Counted from the stretch's first letter, positions 16,501 through 26,392 are shown. The stretch: 64,000 nucleotides of DNA from SVTX01 sp045612105 (GCA_045612105.1 JAZKYL010000116.1:57968-121967), one strand, 5' to 3'. Translations and numbers: made by a program. The notes: a model not told the origin generated them from the sequence alone.

Positions 16501-18814
16501 TCAGGAATCGGTCTATGATTCCGATGAGTTCGCTCCCGACTGGAACGTCCGCGCGGTAAGAGAAAACAGCCTTCTCAATAAGGTTCACGCCATCCCCGGC
16601 GACGGAACAGAGCTTGTTGAGAGCGTGTTTGTTCCCAAGGTCAGAAGCACCGACGGAAAGCAGGCAAGCTTTACGCTTTCGGGCGGCTATAAAAACAAGA
16701 GTGCCGAGATCGGTCAACACAATATAGCAGTCAGAGTATACGGATTTGAGAGAATAACCGCTCCCGTGATCGAGGAATACGTGAACGGAGAATGGGTAGT
16801 TTATGAGGTCAACTCCGCAAACACTCCTGACCGCTACGGAAACGCTCACGCATACGACGGTTATTGCATCTATAAGGATCCCGACGGAACCTATTCTTAC
16901 TCCTTCGTGGTTGATATGACCGAGGGAAAGGACAGAATTTTCCGCGTCTCCGCAGACAAAGAATTCATTAGATGGCCCTCAATTCAGATTCAGGATCCCT
17001 CTGCAAACGATCCTATCGAAAAATACTTTACCCCCACGGAAATAATCGAGCTTGCATCCTCGGCAAAGTCAAGCTGTGAGAGCATCACGCTGTCTGAGGA
17101 TCAAAGCTACGTCAGATTCAAGGGCCTTAAGAGCAACGCGCTCGAGGCTACCATAAATCTTTTCTCGGAAAACGAAAAGGAAACGGGACAGTACATCGTT
17201 CTCAAATACAGACTTCCCAAGGATAACGAAAAGGATATTCAGTATCTGGAGTTCTGGACGGCTACCGAATTTGAGACTCCATCACAGGCAAAGAAGTACT
17301 TCCGCATTAAGTCGAGCGCACTTTACGCAGACGGAGATTGGCACTTGGCGATCATCGATCTTGCCGATTGGAACCAGGACGTATTCAAGATTGCCGACGA
17401 CAGCAAATATTACGCAAAATACTTACGTTTTGACGTATTCAACTCCGCAATAGGCGCAAATACCGGAATCGATATCGCAGTAATTGGAATGGGAGCATCG
17501 CTCGAAACCATTCTTGCGCAATTCCCCGAGATGCAGACCGCCTCTGTCTACACCACCGACACCCAAAAAACCACAATAAACGTTTCTACAGGCGAAGTGG
17601 CAGACAGCGAGATCGGAACTCCCGGTGAGGGCGGAACAATAAACGGTGGCGGAGATGATCCCGGAACCTCGGAAAAAATAGGAATAACCCACGAGTTTAA
17701 CGCGGTCGATGTGTATACGAAGGCGCAGAAAGGCGCGCTTATGGGCAAGATCGAGCTTCTCGAAAACGATAGCTTTACAAGATTCTACTCCAGCACCCAG
17801 TACCGAGAAGTCTACTTCACAGCATTCCAAAAGGACTCTGTGCCCTCGGGTCAGTATCTTGTTATAAAATACCGCACCGAGGACCCTGCGGCGTCTCTTG
17901 AAATCTGGACCAGCACCGAAAATATGGGTGCTACAGCCGGAGATAACAAGTATATCTTGCAGAATAACGGAGCTTTCATTTCCGACGGAGAATGGCACAC
18001 CCTCGTACTCGATCTCAGCGGCTGGGCAACGGTTTCAGACTTCAACGGTGTATACGATATCAACTACGTCCGTTTCGACCTCTTTGATTACGATGCTCCC
18101 GCGGCAGATGAAACCGCTTGGATCGATATCGCGTTCATGGCATTCAGCGACGATTACAACACCGCAATAGCTTATGACGAAAGCTCTGATATTATCTTCG
18201 TCTATGACGGAACCGCCGTAACAACGGTAGATAAATCGGAAAAGAAGGAGGGCGTAACCCATGAGCTTAACGCATCCGACGTCTATGCAAAAGCGCAGAA
18301 AGGCGCGCTTATGGGCAAGATCGAGCTTCTCGAAAACGATAGCTTTACAAGATTCTACTCCAGCACTCAATACAGAGAGGTATACTTTACGGCATTTAAT
18401 AAAGATCAAACGCCCTCGGGTCAGTATCTTGTTATAAAATACCGCACCGAAGACCCTACGGCGTCTCTTGAAATCTGGACCAGTACCGAAAATGCGGGTG
18501 CTACAGCCGGCGATAACAAGTATATCTTGCAGAAGAACGGAGCTTTCATTTCCGACGGAGAATGGCACACCCTCGTACTCGATCTCAGTGGCTGGGCAAC
18601 GGTTTCAGACTTCAACGGTGCATACGATATCAACTACGTCCGTTTCGACCTCTTTGATTACGATGCTCCCGCGGCAGATGAAACCGCTTGGATCGATATA
18701 GCGTACATGACCTTATGCGACGATTACGATGCCGCGATCGCCTACGACGCTGAAGCAGAAAGTGTTATAGTATTTGACGGAAGCCAAGTAACCACCGTCG
18801 CAAAAACCGAATAG
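13502..18814 (+). CDS. Giant surface lipoprotein with carbohydrate-binding-like repeats
   Basis: The 1770 residues begin with a lipoprotein signal (lipobox VIAC or the nearby FCAC), then a Thr/Glu/Ser-rich stalk to about residue 165. A large central region of unrecognised fold follows; part of it (around SFTIRSDSRDPWIVFKDV) looks like a beta-sandwich binding module. The end holds three modules of the same kind. The last two are nearly identical, each with GEWHTLVLDLSGWA and NYVRFDLFDYDAP, features of carbohydrate-binding jelly rolls. The GAAAGGA site gives the ATG at 13502, 80 codons inside the longest frame. It lies 80 bases after the GH20-like gene and is probably in its operon. A glycan-binding or degrading role is inferred; no catalytic motif was found. 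Confidence 0.78.
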   Translation: MKKLRLSAITLLISIIVIACVFCACGNQNETEQSTTVKSESISVESPSEVESAPITESSAESSTVTEETLKTEATTQIEIESSFITGTEESSNAVTESKEESGDAESNTVTEETAKTEATTQIEIESSLGTETEEPSESLTESDEESDETTSEASAETEMTEAPKIDVVENEYDKIIDNAYGLSNQVQGYFNSLQRTHLVLENKQIELIYARANSEDQLITSLKNKNGASYIENTMDVFVTMKNGNTFYASQSNINTVSNFFRFGYFYYEARVEGQNFIYKVFPEKALDVDLKVQSSNGIGKPTVSDDGVMSFTIRSDSRDPWIVFKDVQYAAEEYNYLQFTMKTKIDSIANGQVFYKANGSTSFSEASSVSYAVKGDGEFHTYTVKLDGENYKGDVTSLRLDVAGEGKSVCEIKDVKLIKGNDGGVPENLSIVRSFMVYSDKLHSFVQFASEGVATNDIASLGFETKIPKADVSKVIAMDADGLHESFADVDWASAEYVGFDITEAGIFGFILPVDDRGGAIEVREEGDHYVIIQSCTPENGTIEPSVEGTDNANDFFMGQRIYTDDSHSFDDFIYEAYNERNPLDGIVVNVKASTGGKEIKYDTLRGIYSISIDYDSFGPAFYQWPNKHYNVNFIIKGDGRQRNIYLMTHTKGLCLECAALLDENDLMLPMPIQVGKNFSEKNGERNLYNMDDVTYSEAIIPLVFVGNEKYEFNMLNLYQNWGKVPLKQISWIQFYAPVYHLSTGVIETNCIASWGGMRNTGATLNTLPDHRAMSAPLWTDQPQHSSGGTHHWLLYSDAEGNYSSSENIKNVIDSFGPTYADIAMDYISHDGRIKVTYTHTEMPQTDENRAYYEMKYEILEDISFKDFAHSFSFYTVTDNDPTGLYQNIGYLNENNECVVADANLTENTHVDYPLGDECPYFSLFNMKNYTSTSQQGYVNVSFLINNAEFVIGGEKANPQFLLVNYCNFATLTLNLDEVELKAGDHFTINAIVMPWGSQESVYDSDEFAPDWNVRAVRENSLLNKVHAIPGDGTELVESVFVPKVRSTDGKQASFTLSGGYKNKSAEIGQHNIAVRVYGFERITAPVIEEYVNGEWVVYEVNSANTPDRYGNAHAYDGYCIYKDPDGTYSYSFVVDMTEGKDRIFRVSADKEFIRWPSIQIQDPSANDPIEKYFTPTEIIELASSAKSSCESITLSEDQSYVRFKGLKSNALEATINLFSENEKETGQYIVLKYRLPKDNEKDIQYLEFWTATEFETPSQAKKYFRIKSSALYADGDWHLAIIDLADWNQDVFKIADDSKYYAKYLRFDVFNSAIGANTGIDIAVIGMGASLETILAQFPEMQTASVYTTDTQKTTINVSTGEVADSEIGTPGEGGTINGGGDDPGTSEKIGITHEFNAVDVYTKAQKGALMGKIELLENDSFTRFYSSTQYREVYFTAFQKDSVPSGQYLVIKYRTEDPAASLEIWTSTENMGATAGDNKYILQNNGAFISDGEWHTLVLDLSGWATVSDFNGVYDINYVRFDLFDYDAPAADETAWIDIAFMAFSDDYNTAIAYDESSDIIFVYDGTAVTTVDKSEKKEGVTHELNASDVYAKAQKGALMGKIELLENDSFTRFYSSTQYREVYFTAFNKDQTPSGQYLVIKYRTEDPTASLEIWTSTENAGATAGDNKYILQKNGAFISDGEWHTLVLDLSGWATVSDFNGAYDINYVRFDLFDYDAPAADETAWIDIAYMTLCDDYDAAIAYDAEAESVIVFDGSQVTTVAKTE
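17681..18813 (+). repeat. Two tandem ~570-bp near-identical repeats
   Basis: The unit starting at 17681 repeats at 18251 with an exact 570-base (190-codon) period. Long blocks are identical in DNA, for example 17731-17806 versus 18301-18376, including third codon positions, so the duplication is recent or maintained by gene conversion. Confidence 0.88.
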
Positions 18815-18831
18815 TATCACAATTTAATAAA

Positions 18832-18866
18832 AAAACGGGGCTTGAACTGTGTTCAGGCTCCGTTTT
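18832..18866 (+). terminator. Terminator after the giant lipoprotein gene
   Basis: A 16-bp stem with G-U pairs (18832-18847 with 18851-18866), a 3-base loop, an A-rich left flank and TTTT inside the right arm. Confidence 0.75.
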
Positions 18867-18920
18867 GACTATAAAATATAGTAAAAAGAAAAGAGGCTGA
18901 GTCATTAACTCAGTCCCCAA

Positions 18921-18970
18921 AAAAGAAAAGCGGTTGTTCGTTACCGGAAGGTACTCAACAACCGCTTTCT
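18921..18970 (-). terminator. Terminator of spoVT, likely bidirectional
   Basis: Perfect 12-bp arms 18927-18938 and 18957-18968. On the minus strand it is followed by TTCTTTTTT, and on the plus strand by CTTTTTATT, so it could stop convergent transcription from both sides. Confidence 0.8.
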
Positions 18971-18975
18971 TTTTA

Positions 18976-19521
18976 TTAGCTCTCCATCTGTCTGCCGAGG
19001 AAGCTTGCGGCTGTCTGGACCAGCTTCTGCTCCACAGCCTCGGGGGATTTGTCGGTATCGTTTTGCGCCAAAGCCGCAACGATTCCCACAATGTCACCTT
19101 CGCTTATGATCGGCATAGCACAGCTGACGTAGTGGCTTCCGCCGTCGCGCAGGGGAAGTATTTTCTGCTCACCCTCGCGGTAGCTGTAAAAGCTTCTTGC
19201 CTCGATGATCGATTCAAGCTCCTCGGAGAGAGCCTTGTCGCCGTATTCCTTTTTGGAAACTCCTGCGCAAGCTACAATGCTGTCGCGGTCACAGATAATT
19301 ACCGACAGATCACAGGTCTTGTGTAAGGTCTCGGCATACTGGGCGGCAAATGCGGTCAGCTCTCCAATAGGCGAATACTTCTTGAAAATGACCTCGCCGT
19401 CGCGGTCGGTAAAAATTTCCAGAGGGTCACCCTCACGGATTCTCATTGTTCTTCTTATTTCTTTTGGAATGACGACACGTCCTAAATCATCTATTCTTCT
19501 AACAATTCCGGTTGCTTTCAT
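18976..19521 (-). CDS. spoVT: Stage V sporulation protein T
   Basis: The 181-residue protein opens with an AbrB-type swapped-hairpin DNA-binding domain (MKATGIVRRIDDLGRVVIP, then IRREGDP-like residues) and ends in a GAF-like domain. Length and layout match SpoVT (178 residues in Bacillus subtilis), a forespore regulator of sigma-G genes, so the organism comes from a spore-forming lineage. The ATG at 19521 is chosen because AAGGAG lies 10 bases before it. The TTG three codons earlier almost touches that site. A perfect 12-bp palindrome lies in the leader. Confidence 0.93.
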   Translation of the reverse strand: MKATGIVRRIDDLGRVVIPKEIRRTMRIREGDPLEIFTDRDGEVIFKKYSPIGELTAFAAQYAETLHKTCDLSVIICDRDSIVACAGVSKKEYGDKALSEELESIIEARSFYSYREGEQKILPLRDGGSHYVSCAMPIISEGDIVGIVAALAQNDTDKSPEAVEQKLVQTAASFLGRQMES

Positions 19522-19544
19522 TTCTATCAATCTCCTTATTTTTT

Positions 19545-19571
19545 ATCTGCTCTGCGCGACGCAGAGCAGAT
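19545..19571 (-). promoter_or_regulatory. Perfect palindrome in the spoVT leader
   Basis: Arms 19545-19556 and 19560-19571 (ATCTGCTCTGCG and its complement) enclose a 3-base loop. It lies about 10 bases upstream of the AAGGAG site on the minus strand, followed by an A-run. It could be an operator, for instance for autoregulation by an AbrB-type factor, or an mRNA-stabilising hairpin. Confidence 0.55.
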
Positions 19572-20005
19572 CTCACTTGTTTTTAATAGTAGGTAATACT
19601 ATTATTTGCAAAACAAGGGGATTTATACTGTTATATTTACTTTTTGAAACAAGTGTGTATAATTAATTTCTCGCATTTATCACCAAACACAACTTCTTGG
19701 GCGGTACAAATACAATTTATTATTATTTTTTTCTGTGATTTTTGTACAAAATACCGGGTTTGATACAAACGAAATCTTCATAAAAACAATGAAATTCGGG
19801 GATTTTTATCAAAAATATTATCGCATTTAATTTTCATCAGCTTGCATTTTAAACAAAAGGTTTATTTTACAATATCTTGTTTAAATTAAAAAAACGAGCA
19901 AAAGCGTTCGTGAAAATGTGTACAAACAAAAACACATATATTAATTTATCATTCGTCAAAATATATGAATTTTTTCCTCATTCAATGTTTTTTTGCTTGT
20001 TTTTA
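19572..20005. other. AT-rich intergenic stretch without recognised genes
   Basis: Between the spoVT leader palindrome and the promoter at 20006 there is no convincing reading frame or RNA gene. The stretch is strongly AT-rich with runs of A and T. It should hold the spoVT promoter, but no sigma-A or forespore-type promoter could be named with confidence. Confidence 0.6.
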
Positions 20006-20034
20006 TTGACACATAAATAATAATGTGGTATAAT
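20006..20034 (+). promoter_or_regulatory. Consensus promoter of the dockerin-protein operon
   Basis: Perfect TTGACA (20006-20011) and TATAAT (20029-20034) with a 17-base spacer. The leader would be about 110 bases and includes a CTTTTGAG/CTCAAAAAG hairpin near 20100-20120 before a GGAGG site. Confidence 0.85.
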
Positions 20035-20152
20035 ATATAATGTAATAATATTTCGTCACAGATTTTTCCTTGATTCTATTCGATCGGTTTTACCGTGACC
20101 TTTTGAGAGGCTCAAAAAGTGACAGACAGAGAGAAAAAATGGAGGTAATGCA

Positions 20153-23100
20153 ATGAAAAGATTTTCTCTTAAAATCTTGGCAATTATTCTTGCAATTACA
20201 ACACTGACCGCTACAAGTTCAACGACCATCGTCGCATTGAACTCGACCGATGCCATCGGCGACTTTTTGTCCGAAGGCCGCGAAACAGTGACTGTTACCG
20301 ACGCAAAAATAGTTGCTAACTACTACGGCTTCATCAGCAACAAGGAGGCTGCCGTACTGAACTGCCAGGCGATCGTGGGTAACTCTCACGTTATTCCCGT
20401 TCCCGCAGACAGTGACAACCTTGTTTCCATTGATGCCGAGAATCAGACAGTGACCGCTTACACGTTTACAAGCGGCGACTACACATGGAAGCCTGTTACG
20501 GCGCACTTGGTATACACCGATTCGGCAAACACCGAGATGCGTCTTGAAATCGCGCTTGACGAAAGCGGCAAGGGCAGCTTTGACACCGAGCTTCAGAGCT
20601 ACAGTGTTGAGGTCGACTACGAGGTCAGCGTTGCTATTGATGCTGATGATCAGAGAGTGCTTGTAAACGCTCCCGCGATCCTTGCGAGCGGACTCGCCAA
20701 CTTAAATTTGGCGGCATCCGAAGAAGACCGTCTCGCAGGCATCGCTGACGAGCATGTCTTCCCCTCGCTCATGATGCTTACTCGCGAGGTCAACGGCGGA
20801 CGCGTATTCAGAACCGACTCCGAGGGATACAGAGTCCTTAAGGAATTGGAAGCGAACAGAGACGCCAACGGAGGCACTTTCTCGCTCAATAAAGCAATCA
20901 AAGCTTATCTCGCAAGCGAGAACAAGGTCGAGTATCTGATCAATAACGGAGCAGAGTTCAAGGCGGCCTTCGCTGAAACCGCGGAAGACATAATAACCCT
21001 CTCCGCGGAGCTTGACGGCGCAATGGACGTCATCGAATTCGCGCACAGATTCGGACAGATCGATGACCAAACATTCATAAACATTGGCGAAGGTCAAGGT
21101 ATAATCGCGGCACTTGCAGCAACACTCAGCGCAGTTTCCGATGAATATTGGGAGGACGCGAAAAACGTTGTAAAGAGCGACGCTACCGAGCTTGAGCTCA
21201 CCGCTCTTGACCTTGCGGTCAACGCGGCTCTCAGCGAGAATGGCTTGACCGTTCTCGTTAACAGTCACAACGAAGAAGCTCTTGTTGACGCTCCCGTTGC
21301 CGAAACAGTCACTCTGAAGGCAGGCGTTGCTCAGAGCATGGTCAACGTTACAGTTAACGCACAGGTTATCGGTTCCGCCAGCATCAACAGCAACCAGCTC
21401 TCTACTCTGAGCGGAAAGACCGCAAGCTTCCTTATGAAGGACGGTGCTACCGAGGAGGAGATCAATGCTAAAATCGAATCTATCGGAATCTGCGCAGACG
21501 CTCTCGCTCATTGGACAAAGAATGCCGCTACGTACAACATCGACAGCGAGTTCTATGCTCCCGAGACTGTTTACGCCTACGATGAGGTTACAGGTCAGAC
21601 CAACGTAACTATTACATACGTTCCCGTGACCTTCACCATCAACGCAGAGTATGCGGAGATCGCAACCGTTTACTATGGCTATAAGCTCAAGCTTGAAAGC
21701 CATTCCGACGCAAGCAAGTCTTACGACTACAAGGTCAACGGTGTCGCAAAGTACCAGGGCGACGTTATAGCCGTTGCCGAAAACCTTGAGATCACCCGTA
21801 AAGAAGGCGCCGCGCTGAAGAGCACAGTTATTCCTTCAATGATAGCATCCTCTTCCGTAGGCGCAGTTCTCTCCGAGGAGGCTCGCGCAATACTTAAAGT
21901 TAACGCGTTCAAGGCGACCGAGTTTGAGAACCTTTTCGGCACACTCAAGCACAGAGTTCCCACCGTTGCTACCTTTACGGCTACAGAAGAAGAGAACGGA
22001 TATGAGGTCAGCGCACCTTCTATGACCTCCGGTCTGCTTTCGGGTGCTGTCTGGAACGCGGTTTCCGTTGATCTTATCAGCGAAAGCGGCGAGATCCTCG
22101 CAAGCTTCCCGATCTCCGACGGTGTTGCCGAGATCACTTTTGCAGAACCTTTCGCAAACGCGAAGATCAACTTTGAACTCACGGTTACGGATATTGAAAC
22201 CGGTGACGCTCGCATAATCGCAAATCTTCCTCACGACCTCGCTACCGACGCGAAGGAGCAGCTCACCATTCTTGACAGAATGACCGGCAGTCTCTACAGC
22301 GCGCTTTCCGGCATCAACGGTCAGACTCTCAGTCTCATTAACACCGTTGTAGGCGCGAGCGATATGAGTGACGAAGCAAAGGCTTCGGTTTCCGCGATCA
22401 AGAGCTGCGTAGACGCTGACAACAACATTTTGATCTACAAGTACCTTACAGAATATATCGCTGCCAAGGGCAACAATAACGCAGAGGGTCTCAAATATTA
22501 TTACACCGCAAACAACGCGGCAAATATCAAGACTCAGCTCGAAATACTTTCAGGAGTATTCAACGCGCTCAACTCCGACACCCCCTCCGCTGTTGAGGGA
22601 AAGACCAACAAGGACGTCTTTACCGAGCTTCTTGAAGGCAACGGTCTTGGACATTACGGAGAAAAGCTCGACAGCATAAGCGAAGCTATTAACGACTGCA
22701 AGGATATTCCCGACGTAAACTCCTACGTTGACAGATACAGTTCTTCTCTCGGCGCACTTACCACCGCCATCTACAACGCTATCGACAAGACCGAGGCATA
22801 TTCGGGTAACGGCGTTGTAACATATAGCAATTCCGTGCTTTGCGCGGCACCTGACAAGGCTACCGTCAACATCGTGATCAACGTTGTTAAGGGCGACGGT
22901 ACTATCGATTCCTATACCGACTCGGTTACCCTCGCAAACGGCACTCTTATCGGAGACACTATCAAGAACAAGTTTGACGCGCTGGACGCACTTGTAAAAA
23001 TCAACAAGAATTATTACACCGCGGAAGGTCTGGACACTATCCCCACCGGAAACGTATCCATCAATGCGGTTGCTTCCGAGATAGTTGTTACTTACACTCC

Positions 23101-26100
23101 CTTCACGTATACAGTAAAGGTTCCCAACTCTCCCGATCAGACCTTCAGCTATGATTCCGACTGGTCTATCACTCTTCCCGCTGCTCCTTCAAACAGCGTT
23201 AAGTTGGTCTACACCGTCGGAGACACAAAGGTTGAGGTTCTTCAGGAGCCTGTAGTATTTACCTTTAAGAGCTTGGATATCCTTGACGAAGGCTTTGAGA
23301 TAACCGTTGAAGAATTTGACCTTGAACAGGAAAAGCTTCTTAACTTCATCGGTATTATGAACGACGCTCTCGCCGTAGCGGGCGCTCGTATCATTCCCGT
23401 ACAGGACGAACAGGGAAATATCATTCTCGTATTCCGTGTTTCCTCCAACATTTCCTCCGCTATCAGCTCTGACGTTCTCACCAACCTGCCCATGGCTCTT
23501 GCTATGTACGAGGACGTACAGCTTGGCAACAACCTTTTCTGGGACGGAACACAAGTACACCTTCAGGCTATGACCGACATGGTGGCTTCCAGCGGATTCA
23601 ACCTTGAGCTTTTCTGCAACACCATCAATGAAGACGGAAGCGTCAACAACGACGCGGCTCTCAGCAAGCTTGAGCCCATGATCGATGCCAAAGGAAATAT
23701 CGGTGGCAGACTTATGGCCTCCACTATGACTCTTGACGGTGTGACAATGAGCTTCTACGTAACTCTTTCCGACGAAACATCTCCTTCTATGCTTGCAAAG
23801 ATGAGAGGCGCAGTCGTAAAGGTAAAGGATTACGTTAATATTGTATGCGAGGACGGCAAGTTCCAGTTTGTTATCACCGCTCCCGACGCTATTTACCCCT
23901 ACTATCTTGCTCAGATGCTTGTTTCCGGCAACGTAGATATTACCGATATCTCGGCTCTTAACCTGAGAGACAGCATCAAATACGAATGGTCTCTTATCAA
24001 GGGTATTCTCAATGACGAAGACCTTTCCGTCGAGACTCTTGAAAACACCTTCGCAATGCTCGGCAAGGAGATCGACCTTTCCAAATATGAAGGCATTTTC
24101 AACAACTTCAAGAAGGTTCACAGTTATCTTAAGAACAACACGAAGGTCGAGGCTTACGACATAGCTTCCGATATGTACTCGGGAACCTTCAAGATCGACC
24201 TTAACAGCGTATTCAACAAGGTTGCAAGCAAGTTTAACCTTAACGACACCGTGATGAGTCTCATTCACGAGGCTGATCCCGAGGCGGCTCCTTTCGAGAT
24301 CGACTTCCAGGTCAAGCTCAAAAACATCATCGACAAGGACTACGATGCTATCGTATTCGACATCAAGGGCGAAGGCATCACCAAGAAGTTCTTCTGCACC
24401 AACGATCTTGCAGATACGCTTAATAACGTTGGTAATTACGCAATCATCATTCTTACAAGCGACGTAGTTCTTAAGAAGGACGTTTACATTCCCCAGAATG
24501 CTATCATCGACCTTAATGGCTTCACTCTTGAGGGTAATCTCTCAACCGGAGGCACTGTAAGGATCGTTGACAGCAGATTCAGCACCGAAGAGGCAGGAAC
24601 CTTTGACGGCAGCTTCGGCAAGGGAGATTTCGTACTCACCGGCGGTAAGTACACCTCCGACATTTCCGCTTTCCTCAAGAACGGTTATTACGTGAACGAA
24701 AACGGATACGTTTGCAACAAGCTTTACACCCTTAAGAAGACCGGCAATGATCTTGAGATCGCGCTTTCCGCAGGATATCTGAACGATTCTACCATCTTCG
24801 ACGCGCCCGCTCTTCTTCTGGATATCGCGGTAGACGTAGCGATGACCGCATACAGCGGCTCCGCTATCGCAATTGACGGAAATTACATCTACAGCTTTGC
24901 CGCAGAAGACATTACCGCTATCCTTGGCGGCGGCAAGAGCGCAGTTGTCAATTCTATCATTGACGTTCTTGATACCGAGGGCTTCAGCACAGTGCTTAAC
25001 TCAGTCGTAAACAAGATCACCGACTTTGGTGCACTTGCAAACGCTATTAATAATAATGCAGCGTTGGTTGAATACGAGCTCTCTATCGAGAACTGGGACA
25101 TCGTTCCTTATATCGCAGACGGCAACTACATCACCTTCGATTCTGTTCCGTCCAACAAGGAGACCGGTAAGTTTACTGTAGTTATCTCCGGATCCGACGA
25201 AGAGAAGGCTGCTCTTGCGGCTCTTTGCAACGATCTTAGCGTGATCGACACTGAAAAGTTTGAGATCAACGTAAACGACATTGCTTACGACAACGGATTC
25301 AGCGTTGACTACAACGGTGACGTAAAGGTTAACATCAATCTTACAAAGAATCCCGCTTACGCGGCACTTATCTGCGCGGCGGCAGCTTATAACACAAATA
25401 ACTCCGCAAAGAAGGTCGCATACACGACCGCTCTTGAAGATTATCTGAACGGAGAGAATAACGACGGTATCTTAGATACTATTGAGATCATGACTGTGGC
25501 TGAGTTTATCTCCGTTTTCAAGGCTATCAATAACATAAGCTGCGAGTATCTCCTTTCCTCTATAGGAATTGACATTAACAATCAGACCAACGAAATGATC
25601 CGCCTGTTCAATTCTTACGATAATCTTATCAAGATAGGAAACAAGTTGATCGCTAAGCTTGATATTGAGGGCAATTCCAGAACGCTCGAAAACAACAAGG
25701 TAGACGGAACATACGCAACATACCGCTTTGATACCAAGATCGGTAACATTGCCGTTATGCTTACCATTACAACTGTTCCTCAGCCTGACGCTGTGATAAT
25801 TGATAAGCCTCACATTGACGTTACCGACGAGGTTATAAAGGAAACCGTAAAGGGATTTGCTCATATTGATAACTTTACTAACAGTGAGGGCAATGAGGTT
25901 CCCGCTTTTGCGATCGACGCTTCTGTCGACGGTGTCAGTGTTGAAGACTTTATTAACATGCTTACTATCGACGTTCAGGGTCACATTGGTGACGTAACCA
26001 CGGTTATTTATGACGTGAACGGTAACGCAAAGGGAGAAAACGATGCCGTTGGAACCGGTGACACTATCACAATAACCGCATTCAACGGTGAAACGTACGT

Positions 26101-26371
26101 TACCGAGGAACATATCATTATTGTGATCGGTGATACAAATGGAGACGGCTGTATCGACATTGGCGACTCCGTAAGAATCTCTGCTCACTTTATGGATGAG
26201 CTTGACGAGGAACACAAGTTGACGGACGCTCAGATCAAGGCAGCCGACACCAACGGTAACGGCGAGATCGATATCGGTGACTCTGTAAGAATCTCTTACA
26301 AGTTCCAGAACTGGTCTGACTATAAATCCAAGTACAACTTCGCATCTTCTGACGATTCTTCAAATAACTGA
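20153..26371 (+). CDS. Giant secreted protein with C-terminal dockerin
   Basis: The 2072-residue protein begins with a Sec signal (KRFSLKILAIILAITTLTATSS). Most of the chain is not recognised. It alternates beta-rich pieces (such as NVTITYVPVTFTI and VVTYTPFTYTVKV) with helical stretches. Around residue 1450 a right-handed beta-helix-like segment appears (IDLNGFTLEGNLSTGG). The end (about residues 1992-2060) is a type I dockerin: two calcium loops, DTNGDGCIDIGD and DTNGNGEIDIGD, each followed by SVRIS. Dockerins plug into cohesins on scaffold or anchoring proteins. The next gene, 21 bases downstream, is a membrane-anchored stalk protein and a possible partner. Strong promoter and GGAGG site suggest high expression. 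Confidence 0.82.
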   Translation: MKRFSLKILAIILAITTLTATSSTTIVALNSTDAIGDFLSEGRETVTVTDAKIVANYYGFISNKEAAVLNCQAIVGNSHVIPVPADSDNLVSIDAENQTVTAYTFTSGDYTWKPVTAHLVYTDSANTEMRLEIALDESGKGSFDTELQSYSVEVDYEVSVAIDADDQRVLVNAPAILASGLANLNLAASEEDRLAGIADEHVFPSLMMLTREVNGGRVFRTDSEGYRVLKELEANRDANGGTFSLNKAIKAYLASENKVEYLINNGAEFKAAFAETAEDIITLSAELDGAMDVIEFAHRFGQIDDQTFINIGEGQGIIAALAATLSAVSDEYWEDAKNVVKSDATELELTALDLAVNAALSENGLTVLVNSHNEEALVDAPVAETVTLKAGVAQSMVNVTVNAQVIGSASINSNQLSTLSGKTASFLMKDGATEEEINAKIESIGICADALAHWTKNAATYNIDSEFYAPETVYAYDEVTGQTNVTITYVPVTFTINAEYAEIATVYYGYKLKLESHSDASKSYDYKVNGVAKYQGDVIAVAENLEITRKEGAALKSTVIPSMIASSSVGAVLSEEARAILKVNAFKATEFENLFGTLKHRVPTVATFTATEEENGYEVSAPSMTSGLLSGAVWNAVSVDLISESGEILASFPISDGVAEITFAEPFANAKINFELTVTDIETGDARIIANLPHDLATDAKEQLTILDRMTGSLYSALSGINGQTLSLINTVVGASDMSDEAKASVSAIKSCVDADNNILIYKYLTEYIAAKGNNNAEGLKYYYTANNAANIKTQLEILSGVFNALNSDTPSAVEGKTNKDVFTELLEGNGLGHYGEKLDSISEAINDCKDIPDVNSYVDRYSSSLGALTTAIYNAIDKTEAYSGNGVVTYSNSVLCAAPDKATVNIVINVVKGDGTIDSYTDSVTLANGTLIGDTIKNKFDALDALVKINKNYYTAEGLDTIPTGNVSINAVASEIVVTYTPFTYTVKVPNSPDQTFSYDSDWSITLPAAPSNSVKLVYTVGDTKVEVLQEPVVFTFKSLDILDEGFEITVEEFDLEQEKLLNFIGIMNDALAVAGARIIPVQDEQGNIILVFRVSSNISSAISSDVLTNLPMALAMYEDVQLGNNLFWDGTQVHLQAMTDMVASSGFNLELFCNTINEDGSVNNDAALSKLEPMIDAKGNIGGRLMASTMTLDGVTMSFYVTLSDETSPSMLAKMRGAVVKVKDYVNIVCEDGKFQFVITAPDAIYPYYLAQMLVSGNVDITDISALNLRDSIKYEWSLIKGILNDEDLSVETLENTFAMLGKEIDLSKYEGIFNNFKKVHSYLKNNTKVEAYDIASDMYSGTFKIDLNSVFNKVASKFNLNDTVMSLIHEADPEAAPFEIDFQVKLKNIIDKDYDAIVFDIKGEGITKKFFCTNDLADTLNNVGNYAIIILTSDVVLKKDVYIPQNAIIDLNGFTLEGNLSTGGTVRIVDSRFSTEEAGTFDGSFGKGDFVLTGGKYTSDISAFLKNGYYVNENGYVCNKLYTLKKTGNDLEIALSAGYLNDSTIFDAPALLLDIAVDVAMTAYSGSAIAIDGNYIYSFAAEDITAILGGGKSAVVNSIIDVLDTEGFSTVLNSVVNKITDFGALANAINNNAALVEYELSIENWDIVPYIADGNYITFDSVPSNKETGKFTVVISGSDEEKAALAALCNDLSVIDTEKFEINVNDIAYDNGFSVDYNGDVKVNINLTKNPAYAALICAAAAYNTNNSAKKVAYTTALEDYLNGENNDGILDTIEIMTVAEFISVFKAINNISCEYLLSSIGIDINNQTNEMIRLFNSYDNLIKIGNKLIAKLDIEGNSRTLENNKVDGTYATYRFDTKIGNIAVMLTITTVPQPDAVIIDKPHIDVTDEVIKETVKGFAHIDNFTNSEGNEVPAFAIDASVDGVSVEDFINMLTIDVQGHIGDVTTVIYDVNGNAKGENDAVGTGDTITITAFNGETYVTEEHIIIVIGDTNGDGCIDIGDSVRISAHFMDELDEEHKLTDAQIKAADTNGNGEIDIGDSVRISYKFQNWSDYKSKYNFASSDDSSNN

Positions 26372-26392
26372 TAAATGAGAGGGAATTACAAT

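Noticed and set aside
23189..24268. Minus-strand open frames over the dockerin protein
   Set aside because: Codon-bias shadows of a long plus-strand gene with signal peptide and dockerin.
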